A DNA stretch of 43,291 nucleotides from Methylobacteriaceae bacterium (GCA_947444195.1 CANEZL010000039.1:1-43291), one strand, 5' to 3'. Counted from the first letter of the stretch, positions 17,860-26,229 are shown. The notes: generated from the letters alone by a model not told the origin. Translations and numbers: made by a program.

Positions 17860-17874
17860 TTGTAGCAGTTACAA
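17860..17874. promoter_or_regulatory. Small dyad between kinase and lipoprotein genes
   Basis: TTGTAgcagtTACAA has perfect 5-bp arms and a 5-bp spacer in a locally AT-rich patch, between two divergent genes (kinase start 17769, lipoprotein start 17975). It may be an operator or part of a promoter. No regulator can be named. Confidence 0.35.
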
Positions 17875-17974
17875 AGTATTGCCCGGTGCGACTTTGCGGG
17901 CGCGTGTGGCGAACACGCACTTCCGCCCGCGCGGGGCTCGGATAGACGGATCTCGTCTCTATCAGGAGGTATCC

Positions 17975-18109
17975 GTGACCAAGACCCGTTCCGCGAAGCC
18001 CCTCGTCCGCGCGGCCCTCACCGCCCTCGTCGTCCTCGGCACCGCCGCCTGCGCCACCAAGCCGCCGGCTCCCGCCCCCGCGCCGGCCCCCGTCGTCAAG
18101 AAGGGCTGA
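17975..18109 (+). CDS. Tiny proline-rich lipoprotein
   Basis: GTG-started ORF of 44 residues with a perfect AGGAGGT at 17964-17970. A basic start (TKTRSAKPLVR) leads into a hydrophobic segment (AALTALVVLGTAACA) ending in a lipobox-like TAAC; the mature part is ATKPPAPAPAPAPVVKKG, a Pro-Ala spacer with a basic end. It fits a short outer-membrane or inner-membrane lipoprotein of the kind that may contact peptidoglycan. Similar entericidin-like or unnamed peptides are common in alphaproteobacteria. A strong hairpin follows the stop. Confidence 0.65.
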   Translation: MTKTRSAKPLVRAALTALVVLGTAACATKPPAPAPAPAPVVKKG

Positions 18110-18117
18110 GGCCGGAT

Positions 18118-18143
18118 CCGCGGGGCCCGCCCGGGCCCCGCGG
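18118..18143 (+). terminator. GC-rich hairpin after the small lipoprotein gene
   Basis: Arms CCGCGGGGCCCG (18118-18129) and CGGGCCCCGCGG (18132-18143) are perfectly complementary, giving about 11 pairs around a 4-nt loop. It lies 9 bp after the lipoprotein stop. Only a short GTTT follows, so intrinsic termination is likely but not textbook. Confidence 0.6.
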
Positions 18144-18256
18144 CGTTTCGCGGGGGCCCCTGCCCCGCCTCCGGCACGAATCGCCGCGCCGCCTCTGGCC
18201 GCGGCGCGCGTCCGGGCTACCTGAAGCCATTCCAGACTGCGCTTCCGGGAGCCCGC

Positions 18257-18748
18257 ATGAGCATTCCCCTCCAGCTCACCGTGAACGGCGAGCGGCGCGA
18301 CCTCGTCCTTGAGGATCCGCGCGTCACCCTGCTCGATGCCCTGCGCGAGCGCCTCCAGCTCACCGGCACCAAGAAGGGCTGCGACCGCGGCCAGTGCGGC
18401 GCCTGCACGGTGCTCGTGGACGGCGCCCGCGTGAACGCCTGCCTCGCCCTCGCCGTCAGCCACGACGGGGCGCGGATCGAGACCGTCGAGGGCCTCGCGC
18501 GGGGCGAGGCGCTCCACCCGGTCCAGGCGGCCTTCATCGCCCACGACGCCTTCCAGTGCGGCTTCTGCACGCCCGGCCAGATCATGAGCGCCGTGGGCCT
18601 GATCCGCGAGATGCGCGCGGCCGGCGAGACCGCGGTCGATGTCGAGCGCGTGCGCGAGGGCATGAGCGGCAATCTCTGCCGCTGCGGGGCCTATGCGGGC
18701 ATCACCGAGGCGGTGGTCGCCGCCGCGCAGACGGAGGACGCGGCGTGA
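18257..18748 (+). CDS. paoA: Aldehyde oxidoreductase 2Fe-2S subunit, PaoA type
   Basis: Iron-sulfur subunit (163 residues) of a xanthine-oxidase-family molybdenum enzyme. The ferredoxin-like cluster is bound by CDRGQCGACTVLVDG...NAC, and the second by CGFCTPGQI...CRCGAY. There is no Tat signal at the start (MSIPLQLTVNG), unlike E. coli PaoA, which carries one; the complex here is probably cytoplasmic or the signal lies on no subunit. It opens the three-gene operon and its stop overlaps the next GTG. Confidence 0.88.
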   Translation: MSIPLQLTVNGERRDLVLEDPRVTLLDALRERLQLTGTKKGCDRGQCGACTVLVDGARVNACLALAVSHDGARIETVEGLARGEALHPVQAAFIAHDAFQCGFCTPGQIMSAVGLIREMRAAGETAVDVERVREGMSGNLCRCGAYAGITEAVVAAAQTEDAA

Positions 18749-19803
18749 ACCTGTTCGAATACATCCGCGCCGGCTCCGTCGCCGAGGCGGTGGCCGCGGG
18801 CGCCCTGCCCGGCACCGCCTACCTCGCCGCCGGCACCAACCTCCTCGACCTGATGAAGGGCGGGGTCGCGGCGCCCGCCCGCCTCGTCGACATCACCCGC
18901 CTGCCCGGCCTCGACGGGATCGCGGTGGCCGCGGACGGCGCCACCCATATCGGCGCCCTGGTGCGCAACAGCGCGCTCGCCAGCCACCCCCACATCGCGA
19001 AGACCTATCCGATGGTGGCCGAGGCGCTCCTCGCCGGCGCCTCGGCGCAGCTGCGCAACGCGGCCACCACGGCGGGCAACCTGATGCAGCGCACCCGCTG
19101 CCCGTACTTCTACGACACCGCCTCCCCGTGCAACAAACGCCGGCCCGGCAGCGGCTGCCAAGCGGTGGGCGGGGCGACCCGCCTCCACGCGGTGCTCGGG
19201 CACAGCCCGCACTGCATCGCGGTCCACGCCTCCGACCTCTGCGTGCCGCTCGCGGCCCTCGGGGCGGTCGTCGAGATCGCGGGGGCCGGCGGCACCCGCA
19301 CGGTGCCCCTCGGCGAGTTCCACCGCCTGCCGGAGGACCACCCCGAGCGCGAGACCGTGCTCGAGCCGGGGGACCTCGTCACCGGCCTGATCCTGCCGGC
19401 GGAGGCCGCCGCCTTCGCGGGCCACGGCCGCTACCTGAAGGTCCGCGACCGCACCTCCTACGCCTTCGCCACGGTCTCGGCGGCGGCGGCGCTGACCCTC
19501 GACGGCGACCGGATCGGCGCGGGCCGCCTCGCGCTCGGCGGTGTCGCGGCCAAGCCCTGGCGCGTCGCGGAGGCCGAGGCCGTGCTGGCGGGCGCCGCCC
19601 CCGGCGCGGACGCCTTCGGCCGGGCCGCCGATGCCCTGCTCGCGGGGGCCGCGCCCTCCGGCCCCGCCAACGCCTTCAAGATCGAACTCGCCCGCCGCAC
19701 CGTCGTGCGGGCGCTGACCCTCGCCCAGGCGGGCACCCCGGCGCGGATGCCGGCGCTCCCCGCCTCCCCCTTCGCCCGATCCGCGGGAGCCCTCCATGCC
19801 TGA
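18745..19803 (+). CDS. paoB: Aldehyde oxidoreductase FAD / 4Fe-4S subunit, PaoB type
   Basis: FAD-binding subunit of 352 residues. YLAAGTNLLDLMKGGV and RNAATTAGNLMQRTRC are the FAD-binding segments. The cysteine-rich insert (RCPYFYDTASPCNKRRPGSGC ... HSPHC) is the mark of the PaoB/4-hydroxybenzoyl-CoA reductase type, which carries an additional 4Fe-4S cluster. The GTG start overlaps the paoA stop (GTGA), and the gene overlaps paoC by 8 bp. Confidence 0.88.
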   Translation: MNLFEYIRAGSVAEAVAAGALPGTAYLAAGTNLLDLMKGGVAAPARLVDITRLPGLDGIAVAADGATHIGALVRNSALASHPHIAKTYPMVAEALLAGASAQLRNAATTAGNLMQRTRCPYFYDTASPCNKRRPGSGCQAVGGATRLHAVLGHSPHCIAVHASDLCVPLAALGAVVEIAGAGGTRTVPLGEFHRLPEDHPERETVLEPGDLVTGLILPAEAAAFAGHGRYLKVRDRTSYAFATVSAAAALTLDGDRIGAGRLALGGVAAKPWRVAEAEAVLAGAAPGADAFGRAADALLAGAAPSGPANAFKIELARRTVVRALTLAQAGTPARMPALPASPFARSAGALHA

Positions 19804-22036
19804 GACCGTCGCCCGCACCCGCCACGGCTCCAGCATCGGCCAGCCGCTGACCCGCCGCGAGGGCCCCCTCAAGGTGACGGGGCAGGCCCGCTTCGCCGCC
19901 GACAACCTGCCCCCCGGCACCCTGCACGCCGCGCTCTGCACCGCCCGCATCGCCCGCGGGCGCGTGACCGGGCTCGACCTGGCGGCGGCGGAGAACCATC
20001 CCGGCGTCGTCGCGGTGATGACGCCGGACAACGCGCCGGCGCTCGCCAAGCACCCGGACGACAAGGACGGCCCCTTCGTCTTCCGCCTCGACCTGCTGCA
20101 GGACTGGTCCGTGCGCTACGCCAACCAGCCGGTGGCGGTGGTGCTCGCCGAGACGCTGGAGGCGGCCTTCGAGGGCGCCCGGCTCCTCGCCCCCCGCTAC
20201 GCGGCGGAGGAGCCCCGCATCGGCCTCGACGCGGAGGCGCCGTTCACGCCCCCCGGCGTCGGCGTCGGCCAGCCCCCGGACGAGAGCCACGGCGACGTGG
20301 AGGCAGGGCTTGCCGCCGCGGACAAGCGCGTCGAGGCGGTCTACGAGACGGCCGCGCAGTACCACAACGCCATGGAGCCGCACGCCGCCCTGGCCCAGTG
20401 GGAGGGCGACCGTCTCCTCCTGCACACCCCGAGCCAGGGCCTGACCGCCGCGGTCGGGCGCCTCGCGGGCCTGTTCGGCATCCCGCCCAAGAACATCCGC
20501 ATCGAGAGTCCCTATCTCGGCGGCGGCTTCGGCTCGAAGGGTCTGATCTCGGGGCCGCAGGTGCTCGCCTGCATGGCCGCCCGCCTCACCGGCCGTCCGG
20601 TGAAGCTCGTCGCGCGCCGGGAGGACATGTACGGCCCGATGGGCCACCGGGCCGAGACCCGGCAGACGCTCCGCCTCGGCACGGACGCGGCGGGCAAGCT
20701 CACGGCCCTCGACCATCTCACGCTCACGGCATCGAGCCGCTTCGACGACTTCTTCGAGCCGGCGGGCGGCGTCAGCCACACCCTCTACGCCACCCCGAAC
20801 CTCGCCGTGCGCCACCGCGGCGTGCGGGTGGATACCGGCACGCCCCTCTTCATGCGCGCGCCGGGCGAGGCCTCGGGCAGCGCGGCGCTGGAGAGTGCGC
20901 TCGACGAGATGGCCTTCGCCTGCGGCATGGACCCCCTCGAATTCCGGCTCGCCAACTACGCCGAGACGGAGCCCCTCTCCGGCCGGCCCTTCTCCTCGAA
21001 GGCCCTGCGGGAGTGCTACGCGCAAGGGGCCGCGGCCTTCGGCTGGGCGGACCGTCCGCGCGAGCCCCGGCAGATGCGCGACGCGGACGGCTTCCTCGTC
21101 GGCTGGGGCATGGGCACGGCGACCTTCCCCGCCCTGATGTTCGAGGCCCAGGCGCGGGCGGAGCTGCGCGCGGACGGCAGCGGCACGGTGGAGATCGGCG
21201 CCCAGGACATGGGCCAGGGCGCCTGGACGGCGCTCGCGCAGATCGCCGCCGACGGGCTCGGGATCGACCTCGACCGGCTCACCTTCAACATGGGCTCCTC
21301 GACGCTTCCGAGCGGCGGCATCGCGGGGGGCTCCGCCCACACCGCCACCGCGGGCGGCGCGATCCACGCCGCGGCCGCGGCCGTGATCGCCGAACTCGCC
21401 GGGATCGCCACCAGCGATTCCGCCTCCCCCCTCTACGGGGCGGGCAATGCCGGCGTGGTGGCCGAGGGCGGGCGCCTCGTCCGCCGCGACGATGCGAGCC
21501 GGGGCGAGACCTTCGGCGCGATCCTGGCACGCGCCGGCCGCGAGCGGGTGGAGGGCACGGGCAAGGCCTCGTCCGATCCGGCCGCGCAGAAGAGCTACGC
21601 CATGCACGCTCACGGCGCCGTCTTCGCGGAGGTGAAGGTCGATCCCGATCTCGGCCAGATCCGGGTGAGCCGCCTCGTCGGCGCCTTCGCGGCGGGGCGG
21701 ATCATCAACCCGCGCCTCGTCCGGAGCCAGTACTACGGCGGCATGATCTGGGGCCTGTCCTTCGCCCTGCACGAGCACGCCGCCCTCGACCCGCGCACGG
21801 GCCGCTTCCTCAACGACAATCTCGGCGAGTACCACGTGCCCGTGAACGCCGACACGCCGGAGATGGAGGCGATCCTCGTGCACGAGGACGACCCGCACGT
21901 GAACGCGCTCGGCGTGAAGGGGGTCGGCGAGATCGGCATCACCGGCACGGCCGGCGCCATCGCCAACGCCGTCTGGCACGCCACCGGCGTGCGGGTGCGC
22001 GAATTGCCGATCACCCTCGACCGGGTGCTCGGCTGA
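19796..22036 (+). CDS. paoC: Aldehyde oxidoreductase molybdenum-binding subunit, PaoC type
   Basis: Large catalytic subunit (746 residues) that binds a molybdopterin cytosine dinucleotide cofactor. LGGGFGSKG (near residue 240), FMRAPGEASGS (near 353), GAQDMGQGAWT and the C-terminal GVGEIGITGTAGAIANA with the base Glu are typical of PaoC/YagR. Such enzymes oxidise aldehydes, often aromatic, to acids and pass electrons through the FeS and FAD subunits. No paoD-like chaperone gene follows, so maturation must come from elsewhere. A LysR gene lies downstream. Confidence 0.9.
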   Translation: MPETVARTRHGSSIGQPLTRREGPLKVTGQARFAADNLPPGTLHAALCTARIARGRVTGLDLAAAENHPGVVAVMTPDNAPALAKHPDDKDGPFVFRLDLLQDWSVRYANQPVAVVLAETLEAAFEGARLLAPRYAAEEPRIGLDAEAPFTPPGVGVGQPPDESHGDVEAGLAAADKRVEAVYETAAQYHNAMEPHAALAQWEGDRLLLHTPSQGLTAAVGRLAGLFGIPPKNIRIESPYLGGGFGSKGLISGPQVLACMAARLTGRPVKLVARREDMYGPMGHRAETRQTLRLGTDAAGKLTALDHLTLTASSRFDDFFEPAGGVSHTLYATPNLAVRHRGVRVDTGTPLFMRAPGEASGSAALESALDEMAFACGMDPLEFRLANYAETEPLSGRPFSSKALRECYAQGAAAFGWADRPREPRQMRDADGFLVGWGMGTATFPALMFEAQARAELRADGSGTVEIGAQDMGQGAWTALAQIAADGLGIDLDRLTFNMGSSTLPSGGIAGGSAHTATAGGAIHAAAAAVIAELAGIATSDSASPLYGAGNAGVVAEGGRLVRRDDASRGETFGAILARAGRERVEGTGKASSDPAAQKSYAMHAHGAVFAEVKVDPDLGQIRVSRLVGAFAAGRIINPRLVRSQYYGGMIWGLSFALHEHAALDPRTGRFLNDNLGEYHVPVNADTPEMEAILVHEDDPHVNALGVKGVGEIGITGTAGAIANAVWHATGVRVRELPITLDRVLG

Positions 22037-22265
22037 GCGGACGGCCGGGGCGGAGCCATCGCCGAGGATCGCGCCCCGGCCCCCGCGACCGGACATCCGG
22101 CCGCCGCGGTTCCTCGGGCACCAGGGCGCCCGACCGCGTCAGGCCGAGATCGGCCAGCAGCCGGTCGGCGGCCGGGCCGAGATCCTCGGCGAGGGCCCGG
22201 CGGACCGCCCGCGCCGCGCGCCCGGACGGGCGCCCCGTCGGGCCTCTCTCGATCCATGCCGCCAT
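22011..22265 (-). CDS. Possible small Arg-rich protein overlapping the paoC end
   Basis: ORF of 84 residues. Support: ATG 22265 is preceded by a perfect GGGAGGT (22271-22277 on the minus strand, 5-nt spacing), and the first half (AAWIERGPTGRPSGRAARAV, ALAEDLGPAADRLLADLGL) has a plausible helical composition. Against: the second half is Arg/Pro-rich like antisense shadow sequence and the gene runs 26 bp into paoC. I do not recognise it. If real, it would be divergent from the LysR gene. In the rest of 22037-22400 only the regulatory repeats at 22305-22349 stand out. Confidence 0.35.
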   Translation of the reverse strand: MAAWIERGPTGRPSGRAARAVRRALAEDLGPAADRLLADLGLTRSGALVPEEPRRPDVRSRGPGRDPRRWLRPGRPLSRAPGRG

Positions 22266-22304
22266 CGCCGACCTCCCGTGATGGGGGCAGAATCGCGCGC
22301 GGAC

Positions 22305-22349
22305 TTCGATGAGTCGAACGAATTGATTTCACCTGATCGATGAGCGAAC
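22305..22349. promoter_or_regulatory. Repeated motif upstream of the LysR gene (candidate operator)
   Basis: TCGATGAGTCGAAC (22306-22319) recurs as TCGATGAGCGAAC (22337-22349), 31 bp apart, close to three helical turns. The first copy is also part of a dyad, TTCGAtgagTCGAA (22305-22318). Spaced repeats of this kind just before a lysR gene suit autoregulation. The paoABC promoter upstream of 18257 shows no obvious copy by eye. Confidence 0.45.
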
Positions 22350-22400
22350 CTCACAGGGATCGGCCCGGCGGCCGGTCCCGAGAGGCCGGGGCTCCACGAC

Positions 22401-23288
22401 ATGGGCGCGCTCAACCCCTCCACCCTCGATCTCGATCTCGTCCGCACCTTCGTAACGATCTGCGAGACCGGCAACTTCTCCCGGGCGGCGGAGCGGGTCG
22501 GGCGGACGCCCTCGGCGGTCAGCCTTCAGGTCAAGCGGCTGGAGGAGCGCCTGGGCCGGGCCCTGTTCCTGCGCCAGCCCCGCGCGGTCGTCCCCACCGC
22601 GGACGGGGAGGCGCTGCTCGGGCTCGGCCGGCGCCTCCTGTCGCTCAACGACGAGGTGGTCGCCTTCTTCGACGCCCCGCCGATGGAGGGGCGCGTCCGC
22701 TTCGGGGCGCCGAACGATTCCGGCCTCTTCGCCCTGCCGGGGATGCTGCGGCGCTTCGCGGCCACCCATCCCCAGGTGCAGGTCGATGTGCGGCTCGACG
22801 CGAGCCGCCTGCTGCGGGAGGCCTGCATGGCGGGCGAGCTCGACCTCGTCCTCTACACCGGCCACGCCGCGGCGGACCGCGACGCGCGGATCGTCCATTC
22901 GGAGGAACTCGCCTGGATCGGGCTCGGGGGCGGGCTCGCCGAGGCGCGCCGCCCCCTGCCGCTCGCCCTCTGCCAGAGCGGCTGCACCTGGCGGGCGGCC
23001 GCCCTCGACGCGCTCGATCGGGCGGGTCTCTTCTATCGGGTCGCCTACACGAGCGAGCATTGCCAGGGGCAGATCGCGGCGATCGAGGCCGATCTCGCCG
23101 TGGCGCCGCTCCCCTTGAGCGTGGCGCGCCCGCCCTTCCAGCGCCTGGCCGCGCTGCCGCCGCTCGGGAGCTGCGACGTGCTCATGCGCCTGCGGGCCGG
23201 TGCGGGGCCGGCGGCGCAGGCCCTCGCCGGCCACGTGGCGGCGAGCTTCCGGGACCTGCCGGGCCTCGGCGGCCGACTGTTCGCCTGA
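22401..23288 (+). CDS. LysR-family transcriptional regulator
   Basis: Regulator of 295 residues. A winged helix at residues 10-70 (LDLVRTFVTICETGNFSRAAERVGRTPSAVSLQVKRLEERLGRALFLR) is followed by a periplasmic-binding-like effector domain from about 92 (VRFGAPNDSGLF...). The effector domain has short cysteine-bearing segments (ALCQSGCTWR, TSEHC), which is seen in some relatives, such as the YagI/OxyR-like or PecT/LrhA-like groups; LrhA-like is the closer match. It lies 364 bp after paoC on the same strand and may control it; the target and ligand are unknown. Confidence 0.85.
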   Translation: MGALNPSTLDLDLVRTFVTICETGNFSRAAERVGRTPSAVSLQVKRLEERLGRALFLRQPRAVVPTADGEALLGLGRRLLSLNDEVVAFFDAPPMEGRVRFGAPNDSGLFALPGMLRRFAATHPQVQVDVRLDASRLLREACMAGELDLVLYTGHAAADRDARIVHSEELAWIGLGGGLAEARRPLPLALCQSGCTWRAAALDALDRAGLFYRVAYTSEHCQGQIAAIEADLAVAPLPLSVARPPFQRLAALPPLGSCDVLMRLRAGAGPAAQALAGHVAASFRDLPGLGGRLFA

Positions 23289-23518
23289 GCCGTGCGGGCC
23301 TCCCCGACGATCGCACCGGCGATCTAATCCGACGCATCCAATATATCTGCGATCCATGTGCGTGCAGGCACGCCAGTCTGAAAATGAAGAGGATTAAATA
23401 TAGGGCTTTATCCATGTGCTCAGACGCACAGATCGATGAGATGTTTCGATCTATCTTCCTCTCATCGACGCGGATCGATCCGATCAGCGAGAATAATTCA
23501 CACGAAGAAGGATAGATC
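23289..23518 (+). other. AT-rich leader before a small secreted protein gene
   Basis: 230 bp of unusually AT-rich DNA. It contains a palindrome GCGTGCagGCACGC (23360-23373), a perfect 8-bp stem CGATGAGA/TCTCATCG (23434-23441 with 23460-23467), and an ORF of 43 residues from ATG 23384 to TAG 23515 (MKRIKYRALSMCSDAQIDEM...). The ORF uses codons rare here (AGG, ATT, TTA, TAT), so I do not call it a gene; a leader peptide is possible. A usable ribosome site for the next gene, AAGGA, is at 23508-23512. Confidence 0.45.
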
Positions 23519-23806
23519 ATGAAATATATCATCACCGCCGCCGCTCTCGCCGCCGCCCTGGTCGTTCCGGTCGCGGCGCAGGCGGGCGAGGGTGGCGGCG
23601 GCAGCCGCATGCCGGCGGGCGGCGGACATATGAGCTCCTACGTCAACAGCCCGTACCACGATCCCCGCTCGCTGCACTCGCAGCGCAAGGCCACCGGCCA
23701 GCTCCTCGGCGCGCCGATGTACCGGGACGTCCCCGCCGTCGCCCTCGACCGGCGCGGCGTCGTGAGCCCGAACTGGGCCGTGGGCAGCGACCGCAAGCGC
23801 CGCTGA
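23519..23806 (+). CDS. Small secreted protein of unknown function
   Basis: Protein of 95 residues. A signal peptide is clear: MKYIITAAALAAALVVPVAA followed by the cleavage-like AQAGEG. The mature part of about 72 residues is glycine-rich at first (GEGGGGSRMPAGGGHMSS), then has YVNSPYHDPRSL, QLLGAPMYRDVPAVALDRRGVV and a basic end SDRKRR. I do not recognise the family. AAGGA sits 6 bp before the ATG. The long AT-rich leader suggests conditional or strong expression. Confidence 0.72.
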   Translation: MKYIITAAALAAALVVPVAAQAGEGGGGSRMPAGGGHMSSYVNSPYHDPRSLHSQRKATGQLLGAPMYRDVPAVALDRRGVVSPNWAVGSDRKRR

Positions 23807-23817
23807 CCGAGCCGCGT

Positions 23818-23856
23818 CGGGGGCGGGCCTGCCGCAGGGCGGGCCCCGCGCCCCCG
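23818..23856 (+). terminator. Hairpin after the small secreted protein gene
   Basis: Outer arms CGGGGGCG (23818-23825) and CGCCCCCG (23849-23856) are perfect, with further GC pairing possible inside the 23-nt interior. It lies 11 bp after the stop. No T-run follows, so this is a candidate only. Confidence 0.45.
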
Positions 23857-23961
23857 GCGGCCGGTCCCGCATCGGACACCGATCGGCGCGACGGGCGGGG
23901 CCGCCTTGTCCCCGCGCGCCGCGCGTCACCGTAGACCCTTCTCCCGCCAAGAGGATCTCAC

Positions 23962-24666
23962 GTGGACTCCATCATCCAGGGCATCTCCACCTTCCAGGGC
24001 CAGGTCTTCCCGGGCCAGCGCCGAATGTACGAGCGGCTCGTGCGCGACGGCCAGCGCCCGAACGCGCTCATCATCGCCTGCGCCGATTCCCGGGTCTCGC
24101 CCGAGCACATCACCCAGGCCGGCCCGGGCGAACTCTTCGTCTGCCGCAACGCGGGCAACATCGTGCCGCCCTTCTCGCAGCAGAACGGCGGCGTCTCCTC
24201 GGCCATCGAGTACGCCGTGGTGGCGCTCGGCGTGCGCGACGTGGTGGTCTGCGGCCATTCCGATTGCGGCGCGATGAAGGGCCTGATGGGCCTCGAGGCG
24301 CTCGCCCAGAAGATGCCGAACGTCGCGGCCTGGCTGCGCCACGCGCACGCGGCCGAGCGCATCGTCTGCGAGGCCTATCCGGAGGACATGGACCCGGCCC
24401 AGCGCCACCGGGCGCTGGCGCTGGAGAACGTCGTCGTCCAGCTCTCGAACCTGCGCACCCATCCGAGCGTCGCCGCGGCGCTCGCCAAGGGCGAGCTGAA
24501 CCTGCACGGCTGGTTCTTCGAGATCGAGACCGGGCAGATCCTCGCCTATGACGGGGAGGCCGGGCGCTTCGTGCCGCTCGGCGGCGAGGCGGACCTGCCG
24601 GTGGCGGAGGCGCGGGACGCCCCGCGGGTCGCCGCCCCCGAATACGCCCGGATGGCCGCCGAATGA
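23962..24666 (+). CDS. Beta-class carbonic anhydrase
   Basis: Zinc enzyme of 234 residues that interconverts carbon dioxide and bicarbonate. Zinc ligands are visible: Cys40 and Asp42 with Arg44 in CADSRVSPE, and His99 and Cys102 in CGHSDCGAMKG. The start is GTG 23962, preceded by AAGAGGA. The stop overlaps or abuts the SulP gene, so the two are probably translated together: the transporter would bring in or move the bicarbonate that the enzyme handles. The C-terminal 25 residues (LPVAEARDAPRVAAPEY...) are non-conserved-looking. Confidence 0.94.
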   Translation: MDSIIQGISTFQGQVFPGQRRMYERLVRDGQRPNALIIACADSRVSPEHITQAGPGELFVCRNAGNIVPPFSQQNGGVSSAIEYAVVALGVRDVVVCGHSDCGAMKGLMGLEALAQKMPNVAAWLRHAHAAERIVCEAYPEDMDPAQRHRALALENVVVQLSNLRTHPSVAAALAKGELNLHGWFFEIETGQILAYDGEAGRFVPLGGEADLPVAEARDAPRVAAPEYARMAAE

Positions 24667-24677
24667 GGGGCGATCCG

Positions 24678-26225
24678 ATGCAGGGTCTCGCCCGCTTCCT
24701 GCCGGAGACCGCGCGCCAGAACCTCGCGCGGGATCTGCCGGCCTCCGTCGTCGTCTTCCTCGTGGCGCTGCCCCTCTGCATGGGCATCGCCATCGCCTCC
24801 GGCGTGCCGCCGGAACGCGGCCTCATCACCGGCATCGTCGGCGGCATCGTGGTCGGCCTGCTCGCGGGCTCGCCCCTCCAGGTGAGCGGGCCCGCCGCGG
24901 GCCTCGCCGTCATCGTGTTCGAGTTCGTGCGCCAGCACGGTCTCGACATGCTGGGCCCGGTCCTCGTGCTCGCGGGCGCCTTCCAGCTCCTGTTCGGGGC
25001 CCTGCGCGTGGGCGGCTGGTTCCGGGCGATCTCGCCCGCCGTGGTGCACGGCATGCTCGCGGGCATCGGCATCCTGATCGTGCTCGCGCAGATCCACGTG
25101 CTCACCGACGCCGCGCCCCAGGCGAGCGGCCTCGACAACCTCGTGGCGATCCCGGCCGCCTTCTTCAACTTCGTCAGCGGCGAGGGCAACCGCTTCGGCG
25201 CGGTGGCGGTGGGGCTCGCGACCATCGCGGCGATGATCGGCTGGGAGCGCCTGCGCCCGGCCCGGCTCAAGGCCCTGCCGGGGGCCCTCGTCGGCGTCCT
25301 CTCCGGCACCCTGCTCGCCGGGATCAGTGCCCTCGACGTGAAGCGCGTGGAGGTGCCGGAGGCGATCTTCTCCAGCATCGGCCTGCCGGCCGCCGAGCTC
25401 TGGGGGCGGCTCGCCGAGCCGGCGCTCCTCGTGATGGCGCTCACCATCGCGGCGATCGCGAGCGCGGAGAGCCTGCTGTCGGCGGCGGCCGTGGACCGGA
25501 TGCATGACGGGCCGCGCACGCAGTACAACCGCGAGCTCGGCGCGCAGGGGGTGGGCAACGTCCTCTGCGGTCTCCTCGGCGGCCTGCCGATGACGGGGGT
25601 GATCGTGCGCTCCTCCGCCAACGTCCAGGCGGGCGCGGCGAGCCGGGCCTCCACGATCCTGCACGGCATCTGGATCCTGGCCTTCCTGCTCGTCCTGCCC
25701 TGGCTCCTGAAGCTGGTGCCGACGGCAGCGCTCGCCGGCATCCTCGTGGTCACCGGCTGGCGCCTCGCGAGCCCGGCCCATGCGCGGCACCTGCACGCCC
25801 GCTACGGCCTCATCACCGCCGGCATCTGGCTCGCCACCCTGCTCACCGTGGTGCTGGTCGATCTGCTCTCCGGCGTGGTGCTGGGCCTCGTGCTCAGCCT
25901 CCTCCAGGCGGTGCCCGCGCTCCGCAAGGGCCGGCTGACCATCGAGCACGCCGCTTCCCCCGAGCGGGCGGGGGTGCCGGAGCTGCGCCTGTCGGGGGCG
26001 GCCACCTTCCTCCAGCTGCCCCGCCTCACCGAGGCCCTGGAGAGGACGCCGGTGGGCGGCGAGGTCCGCCTCTCGGCCCACCGCCTCGCCCATATCGATC
26101 ACACCTGCCTGGAGATGATCGAGGACTGGGCGAGCCGCCGCGCCGCCTCCGGCACCCGCGTCGCGGTGGTCGGCGGCTCGGGGGTCCCGCGCCGCAAGCT
26201 CGCCGAGGCGGTCGCAACCGCCTGA
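24678..26225 (+). CDS. SulP-family anion (probably bicarbonate) transporter with STAS domain
   Basis: Membrane protein of 515 residues. The SulP core (residues 1-400) begins LARDLPASVVVFLVALPLCMGIAIASG, with VSGPAAGLAVIVFEFV and AESLLSAAAVDRM further on; a short STAS-like domain (about 420-515: LRLSGAATFLQLPRLTEAL ... HIDHTCLEMIEDWA) closes it. Pairing with carbonic anhydrase suggests bicarbonate as substrate, as known for SulP-CA gene pairs; sulfate or other anions remain possible. ATG 24678 is preferred because GAGGGG (24665-24670) lies 7 bp before it; ATG 24663, overlapping the preceding stop, is the alternative. Confidence 0.9.
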   Translation: MQGLARFLPETARQNLARDLPASVVVFLVALPLCMGIAIASGVPPERGLITGIVGGIVVGLLAGSPLQVSGPAAGLAVIVFEFVRQHGLDMLGPVLVLAGAFQLLFGALRVGGWFRAISPAVVHGMLAGIGILIVLAQIHVLTDAAPQASGLDNLVAIPAAFFNFVSGEGNRFGAVAVGLATIAAMIGWERLRPARLKALPGALVGVLSGTLLAGISALDVKRVEVPEAIFSSIGLPAAELWGRLAEPALLVMALTIAAIASAESLLSAAAVDRMHDGPRTQYNRELGAQGVGNVLCGLLGGLPMTGVIVRSSANVQAGAASRASTILHGIWILAFLLVLPWLLKLVPTAALAGILVVTGWRLASPAHARHLHARYGLITAGIWLATLLTVVLVDLLSGVVLGLVLSLLQAVPALRKGRLTIEHAASPERAGVPELRLSGAATFLQLPRLTEALERTPVGGEVRLSAHRLAHIDHTCLEMIEDWASRRAASGTRVAVVGGSGVPRRKLAEAVATA

Positions 26226-26229
26226 AACA

